Assembly: GCF_004307995.1 (NCBI RefSeq)
Contig: NZ_SIRE01000045.1
Location: forward strand, 1-49,951
DNA: 49,951 nucleotides
Origin: Paenibacillus thalictri
GTDB taxonomy: Bacteria; Bacillota; Bacilli; Paenibacillales; NBRC-103111
Direction of reading: 5' to 3'
Under the pieces are notes generated by a model that did no database searches, was not told the origin of the DNA, and was given only the letters and a program-made list of their open reading frames with translations. A program made the position numbers and the translations under genes. Of the stretch, positions 16,383 to 25,111 are shown piece after piece. The first letter of the stretch is position 1. The number at the start of each line of letters is the position of its first letter.

Positions 16383-17896
16383 ATGTAATTTGTTTATTGA
16401 CCGATACGCTGCGCAGAGATTATGTTAACGCTTACGGCATGGAGCGGGTGGATACGCCGAATTTGGATCGCTTCTCCCGGCAATGCCATGTGTTTGAGAA
16501 CAGCTATATGAGCTCCTATCCGTGCATGCCTGCAAGACAAGACCTGTGGACGGGGAACTTCAACTTCTTATGGCGCGGATGGTCGCCGCTGGAATATACC
16601 GAGATCGATCTCGCCGCCCGGCTTCGCCGACATCAGAAACAGACGTTCCTCGTGACGGATCATTATCATTTGTGGCAGGCGGGGGCGGGGAATTATCATT
16701 TCTCTTTCCATGGCGTGGAATTTATTCGAGGTCAGGAAAACGACAATTGCATTACCGACCCGGAAACGGAAGTCCGGTGGCCGGCTTCGAAAGACAAGCT
16801 GAATCCGAATTGGGAGAAGTATGCGAGGAATACGCAGGTAATGGAGGAAGAGGAAGCATATTTTACGCCAAAAGTGTTTCGGGCGGCGATCGATTGCCTG
16901 ACGAAAAACAAGAAGCGCGACGATATGTTTCTGATGATCGATTTGTTTGATCCGCATGAACCTTTCGACCCTCCCCAATCGTACATCGACAGGTACGATC
17001 CAGGTTATGAGGGCGAATCGGTCATCTGGCCCCGTTACGGTGCCGCAGACAAATACTCCGAGCAGGAGCTCAAGCATATGCGGGCTTTATACAGTGGCGA
17101 AATCAGCCTGATGGACAAGTGGTTCGGGAACATGCTCGACCGGCTAGAGCAGCTTGGCATGATGGACAATACGATGATTGTGCTTACCAGCGATCACGGA
17201 TTTTTATTCGGCGAGCACAACTGGGTCGGCAAGCACAGCCAGACGTTGTACAACCATATATGCCATACGCCGCTGCTTGTGTATCATCCGCAATATACCG
17301 GTAAACGCCAAGAGTCGCTTGTACAGATGGCCGATCTGTATCCGACGATTTTGGAAGCGATGGACGTTCCCGTTCCGGAAGGCATTCATGGCAAAAGCGT
17401 GCTGCCGTTTATTTCGGGCTCGTCCGCGCAGTCGGACGAATACCGCTGCTTCGGCGTATACGGCGGATCGGTGTATGTTACGGACGGCGAATGGACGTAT
17501 GTGCGCAGACCTCAGCAGCGCGGACCGCTCTATTGGTATACGGATTCCCACTTCTCGTCATGGGGTTTCGGCCAGAAGGTGGAGCACGAGCAATCGCAGG
17601 AGCGTGTTTCGTATTTCCGTGAGGGCCGGTTCCCTTACGGTATTGACGCCGAGCATAGCAACGCGGCAAATCCGCGAGTGACGCAAGCGGAGCTGCAGGC
17701 TCGAACTGAGGTGACTGATATCGGCGATTACGTTCCGCTTGACGATGAGCTGTTCCATAACGCGGTGGATTACGAGCAGGAGCATAACGTCATTGACCGA
17801 TACCCGGAGATCAAAACGTTAATGCTTTCCCGGTTAAAGCAATTTCTGATCAACGTCAAAGCTCCCGAGGAGCAGCTTGTTCGGCTTGGCCTGTAA
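16379..17896 (+). CDS. Type I sulfatase (formylglycine-dependent), cytoplasmic
   Basis: A 505-residue sulfatase, the longest of the seven. N-terminal metal-binding site LLTDTLRRDYVNAYG. Maturation motif C49-M-P-A-R53 within SYPCMPARQDLWTG. Second metal site VLTSDHGFLFGEHNWVGKHS, with the lysine typical of sulfatases. No signal peptide. The ATG overlaps the epimerase-like stop by four bases, with AGGAGG about 10 bp ahead. Its C-terminal half has a longer insertion (about residues 380-440, rich in Tyr, Trp and Arg) than the neighbours, which may shape a different substrate pocket. It is the first of three consecutive sulfatase genes. Confidence 0.9.
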   Translation: MNVICLLTDTLRRDYVNAYGMERVDTPNLDRFSRQCHVFENSYMSSYPCMPARQDLWTGNFNFLWRGWSPLEYTEIDLAARLRRHQKQTFLVTDHYHLWQAGAGNYHFSFHGVEFIRGQENDNCITDPETEVRWPASKDKLNPNWEKYARNTQVMEEEEAYFTPKVFRAAIDCLTKNKKRDDMFLMIDLFDPHEPFDPPQSYIDRYDPGYEGESVIWPRYGAADKYSEQELKHMRALYSGEISLMDKWFGNMLDRLEQLGMMDNTMIVLTSDHGFLFGEHNWVGKHSQTLYNHICHTPLLVYHPQYTGKRQESLVQMADLYPTILEAMDVPVPEGIHGKSVLPFISGSSAQSDEYRCFGVYGGSVYVTDGEWTYVRRPQQRGPLYWYTDSHFSSWGFGQKVEHEQSQERVSYFREGRFPYGIDAEHSNAANPRVTQAELQARTEVTDIGDYVPLDDELFHNAVDYEQEHNVIDRYPEIKTLMLSRLKQFLINVKAPEEQLVRLGL

Positions 17897-17919
17897 ATAA
17901 TATAAAGGAGGCGGCGAAA

Positions 17920-19248
17920 ATGAAAAACGTCATTATGGTGTCCACGGACCAGCAGCAGCTAAACGCGATGGGATGTGCGGACCCAAGCTATTACACCCCG
18001 AATCTGGACCGGCTGGCGCAGCGGTCCGTGCGGTTTACCGGGGCGATCAGCACTTCGGCGCAGTGCTCACCTTCGCGCGCCAGCTGGATGACCGGGAAAT
18101 TCCCGCATCAGGTTGGCGTGTACCAGATCGGACATGTGCTGGATCCTCAGGAGTGGGGCATCGCCAAGGAGTTTAACAAGGCCGGGTTTGAGACCGTTTA
18201 TTTCGGCAAATGGCATCTTGGCTTGTCACCGGCCGACCACGAGTTCCAGGTGACCGATTACCGCACGGACGGGCTGGATCTCAGCGGAGCAAATGCGCAT
18301 CCCGGCTATCACAGTCACAAGGATGCAGTCACCACGGCTAAAGCTCTCAATTATTTGGACGATTATGACGGATCCAAGCATTTCTTCATGAAGTTGTGCT
18401 GGTACATGCCGCATCCGAACACGCCGCAGAAGCAGCAGCCGTTTGAGCTGATCGAGCGTTTTGCGGACAAATTTCCGCTTGAGGATATGCCGGTGCCAAG
18501 CAGCTATTACGAAGACGACTTATCCGGCAAACCGCCGTTTCAGCGGGAGCGTTCCTCATCCGACGAATCCGATCTGACGGAGGATATGGTCAGAAACGAC
18601 GCCCGGAAATACCGGACGATGCTGGCGCAGATGGATGCGAATTTGGGCCGCTTGCTGGCCAAGCTGGAAGAAAAGCAGATGCTGGAGGACACCGTGATCC
18701 TGTTTACTAGCGATCATGGAGACATGCAGGGAGCGCACCGGCTGCGTTTAAAGGGAGTGCTGCCGTATAAGGAACTGTACAATGTGCCGCTGATCCTGCA
18801 TATTCCGGGAACGGAGCTTAGGCGCAAGCTTATTCCCGATCTCGTTTCGACAGCCGCCGTGACGGGCACTCTCCTGGACGCGGCAGGTGTTGCGGTGCCG
18901 GAGGAATGCGAAGGAGGGTCGCTGCTTCCCGTTCTGGAGCGCGCGGAAGCTCCGCAGGATGAGCGTGTTTTCTTCGAGCATTACAAGGCTTATTGGGGAC
19001 GCCATCCATTGATCGGGGTACAGACGCAGGAATGGAAGTACGTATATTATCTCGAGGAAGATATGGAGGAAATGTACGATCTGAAGAATGATCCTCAGGA
19101 GCTTGTGAATGCGGCCGGCCTTGCGTATGCGGAGGAAGCTCGGCGGCAGCTGCGGCTAGCGGTGGAAGAATGGTGGGAAGCGACGGGCGGCTTTGCGCGT
19201 CAGGCAATTGAGGACCCCACCAGCACTTGGGGCAAAAATATTCAGTAA
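17920..19248 (+). CDS. Type I sulfatase (formylglycine-dependent), cytoplasmic
   Basis: A 442-residue sulfatase. N-terminal metal site MVSTDQQQLNAMG (the Gln-rich DQQ form found in many heparin- and choline-sulfatase-like enzymes). Maturation motif C49-S-P-S-R53 in SAQCSPSRASWMTGKFPHQ. FGKWHLG, the conserved Lys-His block, sits near residue 90. Second metal site FTSDHGDMQGAHRL. C-terminal WKYVYYLEEDMEEMYDLKND is the standard sulfatase tail that positions substrate. No signal peptide. The ATG at 17920 has AAGGAGG at good spacing. It is followed after 6-30 bp by the next sulfatase, so the three form one unit. Confidence 0.92.
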   Translation: MKNVIMVSTDQQQLNAMGCADPSYYTPNLDRLAQRSVRFTGAISTSAQCSPSRASWMTGKFPHQVGVYQIGHVLDPQEWGIAKEFNKAGFETVYFGKWHLGLSPADHEFQVTDYRTDGLDLSGANAHPGYHSHKDAVTTAKALNYLDDYDGSKHFFMKLCWYMPHPNTPQKQQPFELIERFADKFPLEDMPVPSSYYEDDLSGKPPFQRERSSSDESDLTEDMVRNDARKYRTMLAQMDANLGRLLAKLEEKQMLEDTVILFTSDHGDMQGAHRLRLKGVLPYKELYNVPLILHIPGTELRRKLIPDLVSTAAVTGTLLDAAGVAVPEECEGGSLLPVLERAEAPQDERVFFEHYKAYWGRHPLIGVQTQEWKYVYYLEEDMEEMYDLKNDPQELVNAAGLAYAEEARRQLRLAVEEWWEATGGFARQAIEDPTSTWGKNIQ

Positions 19249-19278
19249 GGGATCATGCAGAGAGGGGAGACGATCAAT

Positions 19279-20712
19279 TTGTCCAGACCGGATATTTTGC
19301 TTTTTTTAAGCGACCAGCATCATGCGAATTACACCGGATTTGCCGGGCACAAGATTGTGCGTACGCCTAACCTGGATCAATTGGCCGAAGACGGAGTCGT
19401 CATGAGCTGCGCGTATACGTCTGCGCCAATCTGCGTCGCTTCGAGGGTGTCCATGCTGACAGGCAAGCTGCCGGAAAAAACCGGAGTTTACACCAACGAA
19501 GGAGCGATCGGCAGCGATCAGACGACCTTCCTGCACGGAATGGCAGCGGCAGGGTACGAAACGGTGCTTTGCGGCCGCATGCATTTTCTTGGGGAGGATC
19601 AAAGGCACGGCTTTACCCGGCGCATCATGGGCGAGCTGACGCCTTTGTTCTGGGGCCGATACGGCGCCGCTCGCAGCGATCTGGGTCCTTATGTAGGCAC
19701 GATGGCCAATCAATCGCTGAAAATTATCGGCGGCGGGACGTCCCCGGTGTTGGAATACGACAAAGCCGTCATTCAGGCTGCTCTGGATTATTTAAAGCAA
19801 GATCACGACAAACCGCAATGCATCGTGGTAGGCACCTACGGACCGCATCATACGTTTGTGGCCCCGCCGGATATGTACTCTTACTACAAGGAAAGGATCG
19901 ATATTCCGGAATCTTTCCGACAAGGAGAGCTTCACCCCGTATTGTCCGGCCTTCGCAACCCCGGTCTTAAGGAGGAAGTGCTGGTTAAGCTGCGATCCGC
20001 GTATTTTGGCATGATCGAGAATGTGGACAGACAGATCGGCGAGGTGCGCGAGGCATGGAACCAATATTTACAGCGCAGCGGCCGCCAAGGCGTCTTTGCC
20101 TATATGTCCGATCACGGAGAACAGGCCGGGGAGCACGGACTGATCGGGAAAAGCACTTTCTACGAAGGTTCGGCAAAAATTCCGCTTGTATTTGCGGGAG
20201 ATAACATACCCGCGGGAGTCATTGTCGAGCAGCCTGTCAGCATTATGGATATCGGACCTACGTTCTGCGATTTTGCCGGAGCGGACACCGCCCCGAGACC
20301 GGATGGAGTCAGCTTGAAAGCTCAGCTGCTTGGAGGCGTTCAACAGCAAGAGCGGACCATCGTCAGCGAGTTTGTTTACCAGATGGACGGGAATATCGTG
20401 CCTGCGCGCATGCTGCGTCAAAGTGAATGGAAATATGTGGCGTATGCAGGGTATGAAGCGTACGCTCAACTGTTCCACATTGCCACAGACCCGCAGGAAC
20501 TGAATAATCTGTACCGTCCCGACCATGAGGCGGTGCTGAAGTTCAGGGAACATCTCCGCGGTACATGGCATATTTCCGCCATTAAAGAGAAATATATAGA
20601 AAAAAGGGAACACCATGTGCTGCTTGCCCGATGGGGGAAGGCTGTCGATGTGCCCGAGCCCGAGCGCTGGACGGTGCCCAAGGAAGCAACGCAGCTTCCA
20701 GTTGTGGAATGA
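19279..20712 (+). CDS. Type I sulfatase with CxAxR maturation motif
   Basis: A sulfatase of 477 residues from a TTG at 19279, preceded by GAGGGGAG at 19262-19269. An ATG at 19255 (485 residues) is in frame but has a poor site and adds residues unlike the other N-termini. N-terminal metal site LLFLSDQHHANYTG. The maturation motif is C-V-A-S-R (Cys52 from the TTG start) in SAPICVASRVSMLTGK, so alanine replaces the usual proline. Second metal site YMSDHGEQAGEHGLIGKST. C-terminal WKYVAYAGYEAYAQLF. The CxAxR form is known among sulfatases matured by anaerobic radical-SAM enzymes, so its activation may differ from the neighbours. No signal peptide. A terminator follows. Confidence 0.9.
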   Translation: MSRPDILLFLSDQHHANYTGFAGHKIVRTPNLDQLAEDGVVMSCAYTSAPICVASRVSMLTGKLPEKTGVYTNEGAIGSDQTTFLHGMAAAGYETVLCGRMHFLGEDQRHGFTRRIMGELTPLFWGRYGAARSDLGPYVGTMANQSLKIIGGGTSPVLEYDKAVIQAALDYLKQDHDKPQCIVVGTYGPHHTFVAPPDMYSYYKERIDIPESFRQGELHPVLSGLRNPGLKEEVLVKLRSAYFGMIENVDRQIGEVREAWNQYLQRSGRQGVFAYMSDHGEQAGEHGLIGKSTFYEGSAKIPLVFAGDNIPAGVIVEQPVSIMDIGPTFCDFAGADTAPRPDGVSLKAQLLGGVQQQERTIVSEFVYQMDGNIVPARMLRQSEWKYVAYAGYEAYAQLFHIATDPQELNNLYRPDHEAVLKFREHLRGTWHISAIKEKYIEKREHHVLLARWGKAVDVPEPERWTVPKEATQLPVVE

Positions 20713-20739
20713 AACTTTCATAAACAAAATGCGCAGGCG

Positions 20740-20776
20740 AAAGAGGAGCGGATCCGTATGACCGCTCCTCTTTGCT
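20740..20776 (+). terminator. Strong hairpin after the three-sulfatase unit
   Basis: AAAGAGGAGCGG (20740-20751) and CCGCTCCTCTTT (20762-20773) form a perfect 12-bp stem with a 10-base loop. The A-rich start and U-rich end of the stem allow it to work as a terminator although few T follow. It separates the ROK-epimerase-sulfatase operon from the sensor kinase gene. Confidence 0.75.
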
Positions 20777-20798
20777 TCGTCATCGCCTGTATTGATTG

Positions 20799-20807
20799 TG
20801 CTATAAT
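20799..20807 (+). promoter_or_regulatory. Extended -10 promoter of the sensor kinase operon
   Basis: TGCTATAAT is an extended -10 element (TGnTATAAT) 22 bp before the kinase ATG at 20830. No convincing -35 box lies at the usual distance, which is common for extended -10 promoters. Confidence 0.6.
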
Positions 20808-20829
20808 TGGCCTACAGGGGGAAGGGAGC

Positions 20830-22599
20830 ATGAATCGATACCGTATCTACATGCCGCTGCGGGTTAAATTTATGGCGGTTTTTTTCATTCTAATCACCGT
20901 GCCGTTTGTGATCAGCGGCGTATTTGCGTACGAGAAGCTGAGCGATAACAGCGAGCGCGATGCAAGTGCTTATACGCTGCAGCTTATGGGACAAGTCCGC
21001 CTTAATTTGGAGCGGTACGTCAAGGATATGGACAGGCTGACCGTATCCCCGCTGTACGACAATTCGGTGCTTGCCATACTCAGAAGCCACAATCGGCCGC
21101 AAGGCGCGCCGCCTTATTTAAACTCGGATGAGCTGCTTCGCATGAACCAGTTTTTATCGGCGTTCACTTTTGATCGGGCGGAGATTTTTAACGTCGTTAT
21201 TTTGGCCAATGACGGCGGGTTGTTCTCCATCCTTGAAACCCAGACCAATCGCGCCTGGTATAGCGCGGAGAATGAATGGCGGGAGCGGGTTTTGGCCCAG
21301 GATGGAGGGCTGACCGTCATTCCGCCGCACACGCCATCTTATTATGCAGGACCGGGCAGACAAATGATCTCGTTTGCCCGGGTACTTCGGGAGCCGGGCA
21401 CAAAGAGAATGCTGGGTATCATTAAGGTGGATATGACCAAGGAAGGCATGGAGAGCATGATAGCTATGAATAATTTGAGCAATAACAGCCATCTGTTCAT
21501 CACCGACCTTCAGGAGACGCCGATTTACCCTTTTGAATCCGGCGATCCCGGTGTGAAAGACGCGATGCAGGAGCAGTTCCCTCCGGAGCAATATTTGCAT
21601 ATGGCGCTCGATTCGGAGGATGCCAATCTTCGCATACTGGGTATTATTCCGTATAAAGAGCTGAGGAAAAACGCCGATGAGATCATACGGTTTCTGGCCA
21701 TCGTGTCCCTGATTGCGCTTGGCTGCGCTTATGTGGTCGCGCTGGCGGCGGCAGGCCGGCTGGTGAAGCCCATCCGGCATCTGCAGAGCAAAATGAAGCT
21801 GCTGAAGCAAGGCTCGCTGCAGGTGCAGGCGACGGTAACCAGCAATGACGAAATCGGCCAGTTGGCCGAGGTGTTTAACACGATGGTCGTTGACTTGAAT
21901 CAGCTGGTTAAGGAAGTATACGAACGCAAGCTCCGAGAGAGGGAAGCGGAGCTTGCCGCGCTGCAAAGCCAGATTAATCCGCATTTCATGTACAACACGC
22001 TGGAAGCGATTAATATTCGGGCGCTGCAGAACCGGGACGTCGTATTATCCTCGATCGTACGCAGTCTTGCCAAATTGTTGAGATATACGGTGGACCAGCA
22101 GGAGAAGCCGGTTATTTTACGCAATGAGCTGCAGTTTGTCGAAGCTTATCTCGATATTCAGTCATTCCGGTTGGGCGAGCAGTTGCGCAGTGAAATGTAC
22201 GTTGATCCTTCCTTCGACTATTGTCTGGTGCCCAAGCTGCTGCTTCAGCCCTTTGTGGAAAATGTCATCGAACATGCCATGGACGGCGAACAGCCGGTTA
22301 CGGTGACGATCAGCGCCTCCGTAGAGGGGGACGATTTGCTCATACGGGTAAAGGACAACGGAAAAGGCATGGATGCGGGCACATTGGAGCGGCTTCAGGC
22401 TTCGCTAGCCAGAAGGCGGCATTCGCACGGAGGAGAACATTTCGGAAGTGTCGTCAAAGGGGTCGCACTGAGGAATATTCATCAAAGATTGCAGTTGCTG
22501 TACGGGGACGGGTACGGTATTCACATCCAGTCGGCCCCGCAGATCGGAACGGCGTTTCAGATTAAAATTCCTTACAGCTGGGAAGGGGAAGGTCAGTAA
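20830..22599 (+). CDS. Sensor histidine kinase, YesM type
   Basis: Membrane sensor of a two-component system, 589 residues. The ATG at 20830 follows GGGGGAAGGGAG; upstream in-frame starts overlap the promoter. Transmembrane helix 1 lies at about residues 12-34 (FMAVFFILITVPFVISGVFA), followed by an extracytoplasmic sensing domain of about 250 residues. Transmembrane helix 2 is at about 293-315, then a HAMP linker (RLVKPIRHLQSKMKLLKQG). The His_kinase box is SQINPHFMYNTLEAIN, and the ATPase has LLLQPFVENVIEHAM and DNGKGMD. Family members sense carbohydrates or binding-protein contacts in Paenibacillus and Bacillus. The gene ends at the regulator start, so the pair is co-transcribed. Confidence 0.95.
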   Translation: MNRYRIYMPLRVKFMAVFFILITVPFVISGVFAYEKLSDNSERDASAYTLQLMGQVRLNLERYVKDMDRLTVSPLYDNSVLAILRSHNRPQGAPPYLNSDELLRMNQFLSAFTFDRAEIFNVVILANDGGLFSILETQTNRAWYSAENEWRERVLAQDGGLTVIPPHTPSYYAGPGRQMISFARVLREPGTKRMLGIIKVDMTKEGMESMIAMNNLSNNSHLFITDLQETPIYPFESGDPGVKDAMQEQFPPEQYLHMALDSEDANLRILGIIPYKELRKNADEIIRFLAIVSLIALGCAYVVALAAAGRLVKPIRHLQSKMKLLKQGSLQVQATVTSNDEIGQLAEVFNTMVVDLNQLVKEVYERKLREREAELAALQSQINPHFMYNTLEAINIRALQNRDVVLSSIVRSLAKLLRYTVDQQEKPVILRNELQFVEAYLDIQSFRLGEQLRSEMYVDPSFDYCLVPKLLLQPFVENVIEHAMDGEQPVTVTISASVEGDDLLIRVKDNGKGMDAGTLERLQASLARRRHSHGGEHFGSVVKGVALRNIHQRLQLLYGDGYGIHIQSAPQIGTAFQIKIPYSWEGEGQ

Positions 22600-23361
22600 A
22601 TGCTGAAGATCATGATTGTTGAAGACGAGAGGCCAATCCGCGAAGGTCTAAAGGACGTGCTGGAAAACGTCATTGGAAACTGCGAGGTCGTAGCGGAAGC
22701 GACCGGAGGAAGAATGGCCTTGTCTTTGCTGGAAAATGAAGCCGCCCGGCTGGATTTGATGATCACAGACATCCGCATGCCGGAAATGGACGGGCTTGAG
22801 CTTATCCGGAGAATTCGCGAACGGTATGCAAATCTGGCAATCGTAATTCTTTCCGGATTTGCCGATTTTGGCTACGCCAAAAAAGCGATTACGTACAATG
22901 TGACGGAATATTTGCTGAAGCCGATCGATCACTTAGAGCTGACGCGTGTATTGGAGCGGATTCGCCAGGACAAATGGCCCCAGGGAACGAGCTTGTCCGA
23001 TGAAAGCCGTGTTTCTCCGGAAACCGGCGAAGAACGCCGCATCATCCGGGTCGTCAAGGAAATCGTTCAGCGTCAGATGGGCGTTGAGGTTTCGCTGCAA
23101 TATGTCGCCGAGCAGGTTCAACTTAGCCCTCAATATTTGTCGGGCTTGTTCAAAGCCGAAACGGGACGTAATTTTACCGATTATGTGCTGGAAATCCGCA
23201 TGAATAAAGCCAGGCATCTGCTCAAGGAAACCAATTTGAAAATTTATGAGGTAGCCTCTTATTGCGGCTACGCCAGTCCCAAGCATTTCAACAATACGTT
23301 TAAGCAGGTGACGGGAAAGACGCCCAACGAGTATAGAGAAACCGGTATACCTGAAAATTAG
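22600..23361 (+). CDS. Response regulator with AraC-type DNA-binding domain, YesN type
   Basis: A 253-residue regulator. The receiver domain (1-120) has IVEDE (6-10), the phosphoacceptor D57 in MITDIRMPEMDG and the conserved Lys in YLLKPID. The output domain is an AraC/XylS double helix-turn-helix at about residues 150-248, ending in IYEVASYCGYASPKHFNNTF and the family-typical GKTPNEYRE. It is more compact than most YesN proteins (often over 400 residues) because the middle linker domain is missing. Its stop codon lies inside the first half of a direct-repeat operator (from 23351) that recurs before 25112, so it most likely activates both the downstream sulfatase and the lipoprotein gene. Confidence 0.93.
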   Translation: MLKIMIVEDERPIREGLKDVLENVIGNCEVVAEATGGRMALSLLENEAARLDLMITDIRMPEMDGLELIRRIRERYANLAIVILSGFADFGYAKKAITYNVTEYLLKPIDHLELTRVLERIRQDKWPQGTSLSDESRVSPETGEERRIIRVVKEIVQRQMGVEVSLQYVAEQVQLSPQYLSGLFKAETGRNFTDYVLEIRMNKARHLLKETNLKIYEVASYCGYASPKHFNNTFKQVTGKTPNEYRETGIPEN

Positions 23362-23444
23362 GCACCATTTCTGAAAATACGGCCGTTTATAGCCTGGCGT
23401 GGCATGCCTTATAATGAATTTGCTCACATATGAAAACGCTTTGT
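23351..23444 (+). promoter_or_regulatory. Activator-type promoter with direct repeats and cre box (copy A)
   Basis: Two CTGAAAAT repeats start at 23351 and 23371, each followed by GG and a C-rich/TTT block (period 20 bp). TATAAT is at 23410-23415, with no good -35 (TTATAG at 23387), as expected for activator-dependent promoters. TGAAAACGCTTTGT (23431-23444) matches 13 of 14 cre positions. A 20-bp-period direct repeat next to the -35 is typical of AraC-family activators. The same layout with identical spacing recurs at 25002-25095. It drives the sulfatase at 23482. Confidence 0.75.
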
Positions 23445-23481
23445 TTTTCTGGGGGAATTCATGAATGAAGGAGGGGCTGTC

Positions 23482-24933
23482 ATGAATGTCTTAGTGATCA
23501 TGTCGGACGAGCATTCCCATCAAGCAATGGGGTGCAGCGGCCATGGCATCGTGAAGACGCCGAATTTGGACAAGCTGGCGCGAGAAGGCGTCATGTTTAA
23601 TCAATGTTACACCAACAGTCCGCTATGTACTCCCGCACGGGCCAGCTTTTTTACCGGCCGATACGTCCATGAGATGGGAACATGGGACAACGCCACGCCT
23701 TATGACGGCAAAATGGAAGGGATTTCGCACAGGCTTCATGAGCACGGGCTTGCGATGACCAGCTTCGGCAAGCTGGATTTTCATCCCGAAGGACGTTATC
23801 CGGGTCTGGATGCCCCGCGGCCCAAACACCGCAGTCAGGTGGATGCAGGCGCATTTTTCCGCAGCAGCAATCAGCCGAGACCGAAGGTGGAGGAGCGGTT
23901 TAAGAAAATCAAGGTCCGGCAGGGCGACTCCTACGACGACGGGGTGCGGGACGAAGCCATCGAATGGTTAAAGGGAAAGAAACCCGGCGATGAGTCTTGG
24001 ATGCTGTATGTCGGATTTCTGCATCCGCATTTTCCGTTTCTGACGAAACAGCGGCATTGGGATGATTACAACGAGCGGGTGAAGGATATTCCCGAGGCAG
24101 CCAAACCGCCGTTTGCGTCCTTAAACGAGCCGCTGAAATCACTGCGTACGCATTTTGGCGGAGAAAGCGTTGATGAAGAAACGATTCGCAAATCGCATGT
24201 CGGGTATTACTCGCTGATTGCCGAGATGGATGAGAACATCGGGCAACTGCTGACTGTTCTTGAGGAACAAGGCCTGAAGGAAGATACGCTGATTATTTAC
24301 ACCAGCGATCACGGCGAACAATTGGGCAACCACGGATTATGGTTCAAGTGCTGCATGTTCGAGGAATCGGCACGTATTCCGCTCATTATGAGAGGCCCCG
24401 GTGTCAGACAAGGCGCAGTTGAGGAAACGCTGGTTTCATTGGTGGATATATATCCGACCGTTTGCGAAGCGTTGCGGGTTCCTGTTCCCGAGCATATTAA
24501 GGGCAGATCGCTGCTCGGCATCGCCAAAGGACGTCAGGATACCGGCAGGGAAGATTACGTGTTCAGCGAATACCATGCTCACGGCATGCCGGTAGGCATG
24601 TATATGATTCGTTATCGGCATTATAAGTATGTATATTTCACCGGGGGCTATAAGCCGCAGTTGTTCGACTTGGAGGCCGATCCCCGCGAAATGCATGACC
24701 TTAACCGCAATGATAGCGTGTCCGACGAGGTGCAAGCAATCATAGGCCAATGCCACAGCAGACTGCTCGACGTATGCGATCCCGAGGCGGTGGATACAAG
24801 AGCGCAGGCGTTTCAGGAGCAAACACGGATATCGCTCGGCATCTCGTCGTACACCCAGGCCGACCCGGCTTCGGTAGGCGGCGGAGAGAAGCTGCCTGTA
24901 CCGTTTCCCGAGTATATGAACGCTGATGATTAA
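23482..24933 (+). CDS. Type I sulfatase (formylglycine-dependent), cytoplasmic
   Basis: A 483-residue sulfatase. The ATG at 23482 follows GGAGGGG; an in-frame ATG at 23461 precedes that site and lacks its own. N-terminal metal site MSDEHSHQAMG. Maturation motif C49-T-P-A-R53 in SPLCTPARASFFTGRYVHE. SFGKLDFHPEG matches the position of the conserved Lys-His block. Second metal site YTSDHGEQLGNHGLWFKCCM. C-terminal YKYVYFTGGYKPQLFDLEAD. No signal peptide. It stands alone between the response regulator and the orphan lipoprotein gene and has its own regulated promoter (23351-23444). The DEHS-type N-terminus is often seen in choline-sulfatase-like and N-sulfoglucosamine-type families, but the substrate is not known. 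Confidence 0.92.
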   Translation: MNVLVIMSDEHSHQAMGCSGHGIVKTPNLDKLAREGVMFNQCYTNSPLCTPARASFFTGRYVHEMGTWDNATPYDGKMEGISHRLHEHGLAMTSFGKLDFHPEGRYPGLDAPRPKHRSQVDAGAFFRSSNQPRPKVEERFKKIKVRQGDSYDDGVRDEAIEWLKGKKPGDESWMLYVGFLHPHFPFLTKQRHWDDYNERVKDIPEAAKPPFASLNEPLKSLRTHFGGESVDEETIRKSHVGYYSLIAEMDENIGQLLTVLEEQGLKEDTLIIYTSDHGEQLGNHGLWFKCCMFEESARIPLIMRGPGVRQGAVEETLVSLVDIYPTVCEALRVPVPEHIKGRSLLGIAKGRQDTGREDYVFSEYHAHGMPVGMYMIRYRHYKYVYFTGGYKPQLFDLEADPREMHDLNRNDSVSDEVQAIIGQCHSRLLDVCDPEAVDTRAQAFQEQTRISLGISSYTQADPASVGGGEKLPVPFPEYMNADD

Positions 24934-25001
24934 CCGCTGAAGGGATGGCGTGTTGCTTCATGCATAATGGGAATATAGCGGTGTAAAAATAGACAGATCA
25001 C

Positions 25002-25095
25002 CTGAAAATGCGGTACCTTTTCGTAAAAGAGGTCCGTTTCGAACCGGCACGCGGTTGCTATATAATAAGATTGCCTGTTGATGTAAGCGCTTGTC
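25002..25095 (+). promoter_or_regulatory. Activator-type promoter with direct repeats and cre box (copy B)
   Basis: CTGAAAATGCGGTACCTTTT (25002-25021) and CGTAAAAGAGGTCCGTTT (25022-25039) align with the two repeats of copy A. TATAAT is at 25061-25066, 59 bp from the repeat start as in copy A. TGTAAGCGCTTGTC (25082-25095) matches 12 of 14 cre positions, 21 bp after the -10 start as in copy A. It precedes the lipoprotein gene at 25112. Confidence 0.75.
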
Positions 25096-25111
25096 TTTAG
25101 GGAGGAGCACC

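Noticed and set aside
20068..20727. Long minus-strand open frame (219 codons) opposite the fourth sulfatase
   Set aside because: Same reason: it overlaps a clear sulfatase and shows no family features or start signals.
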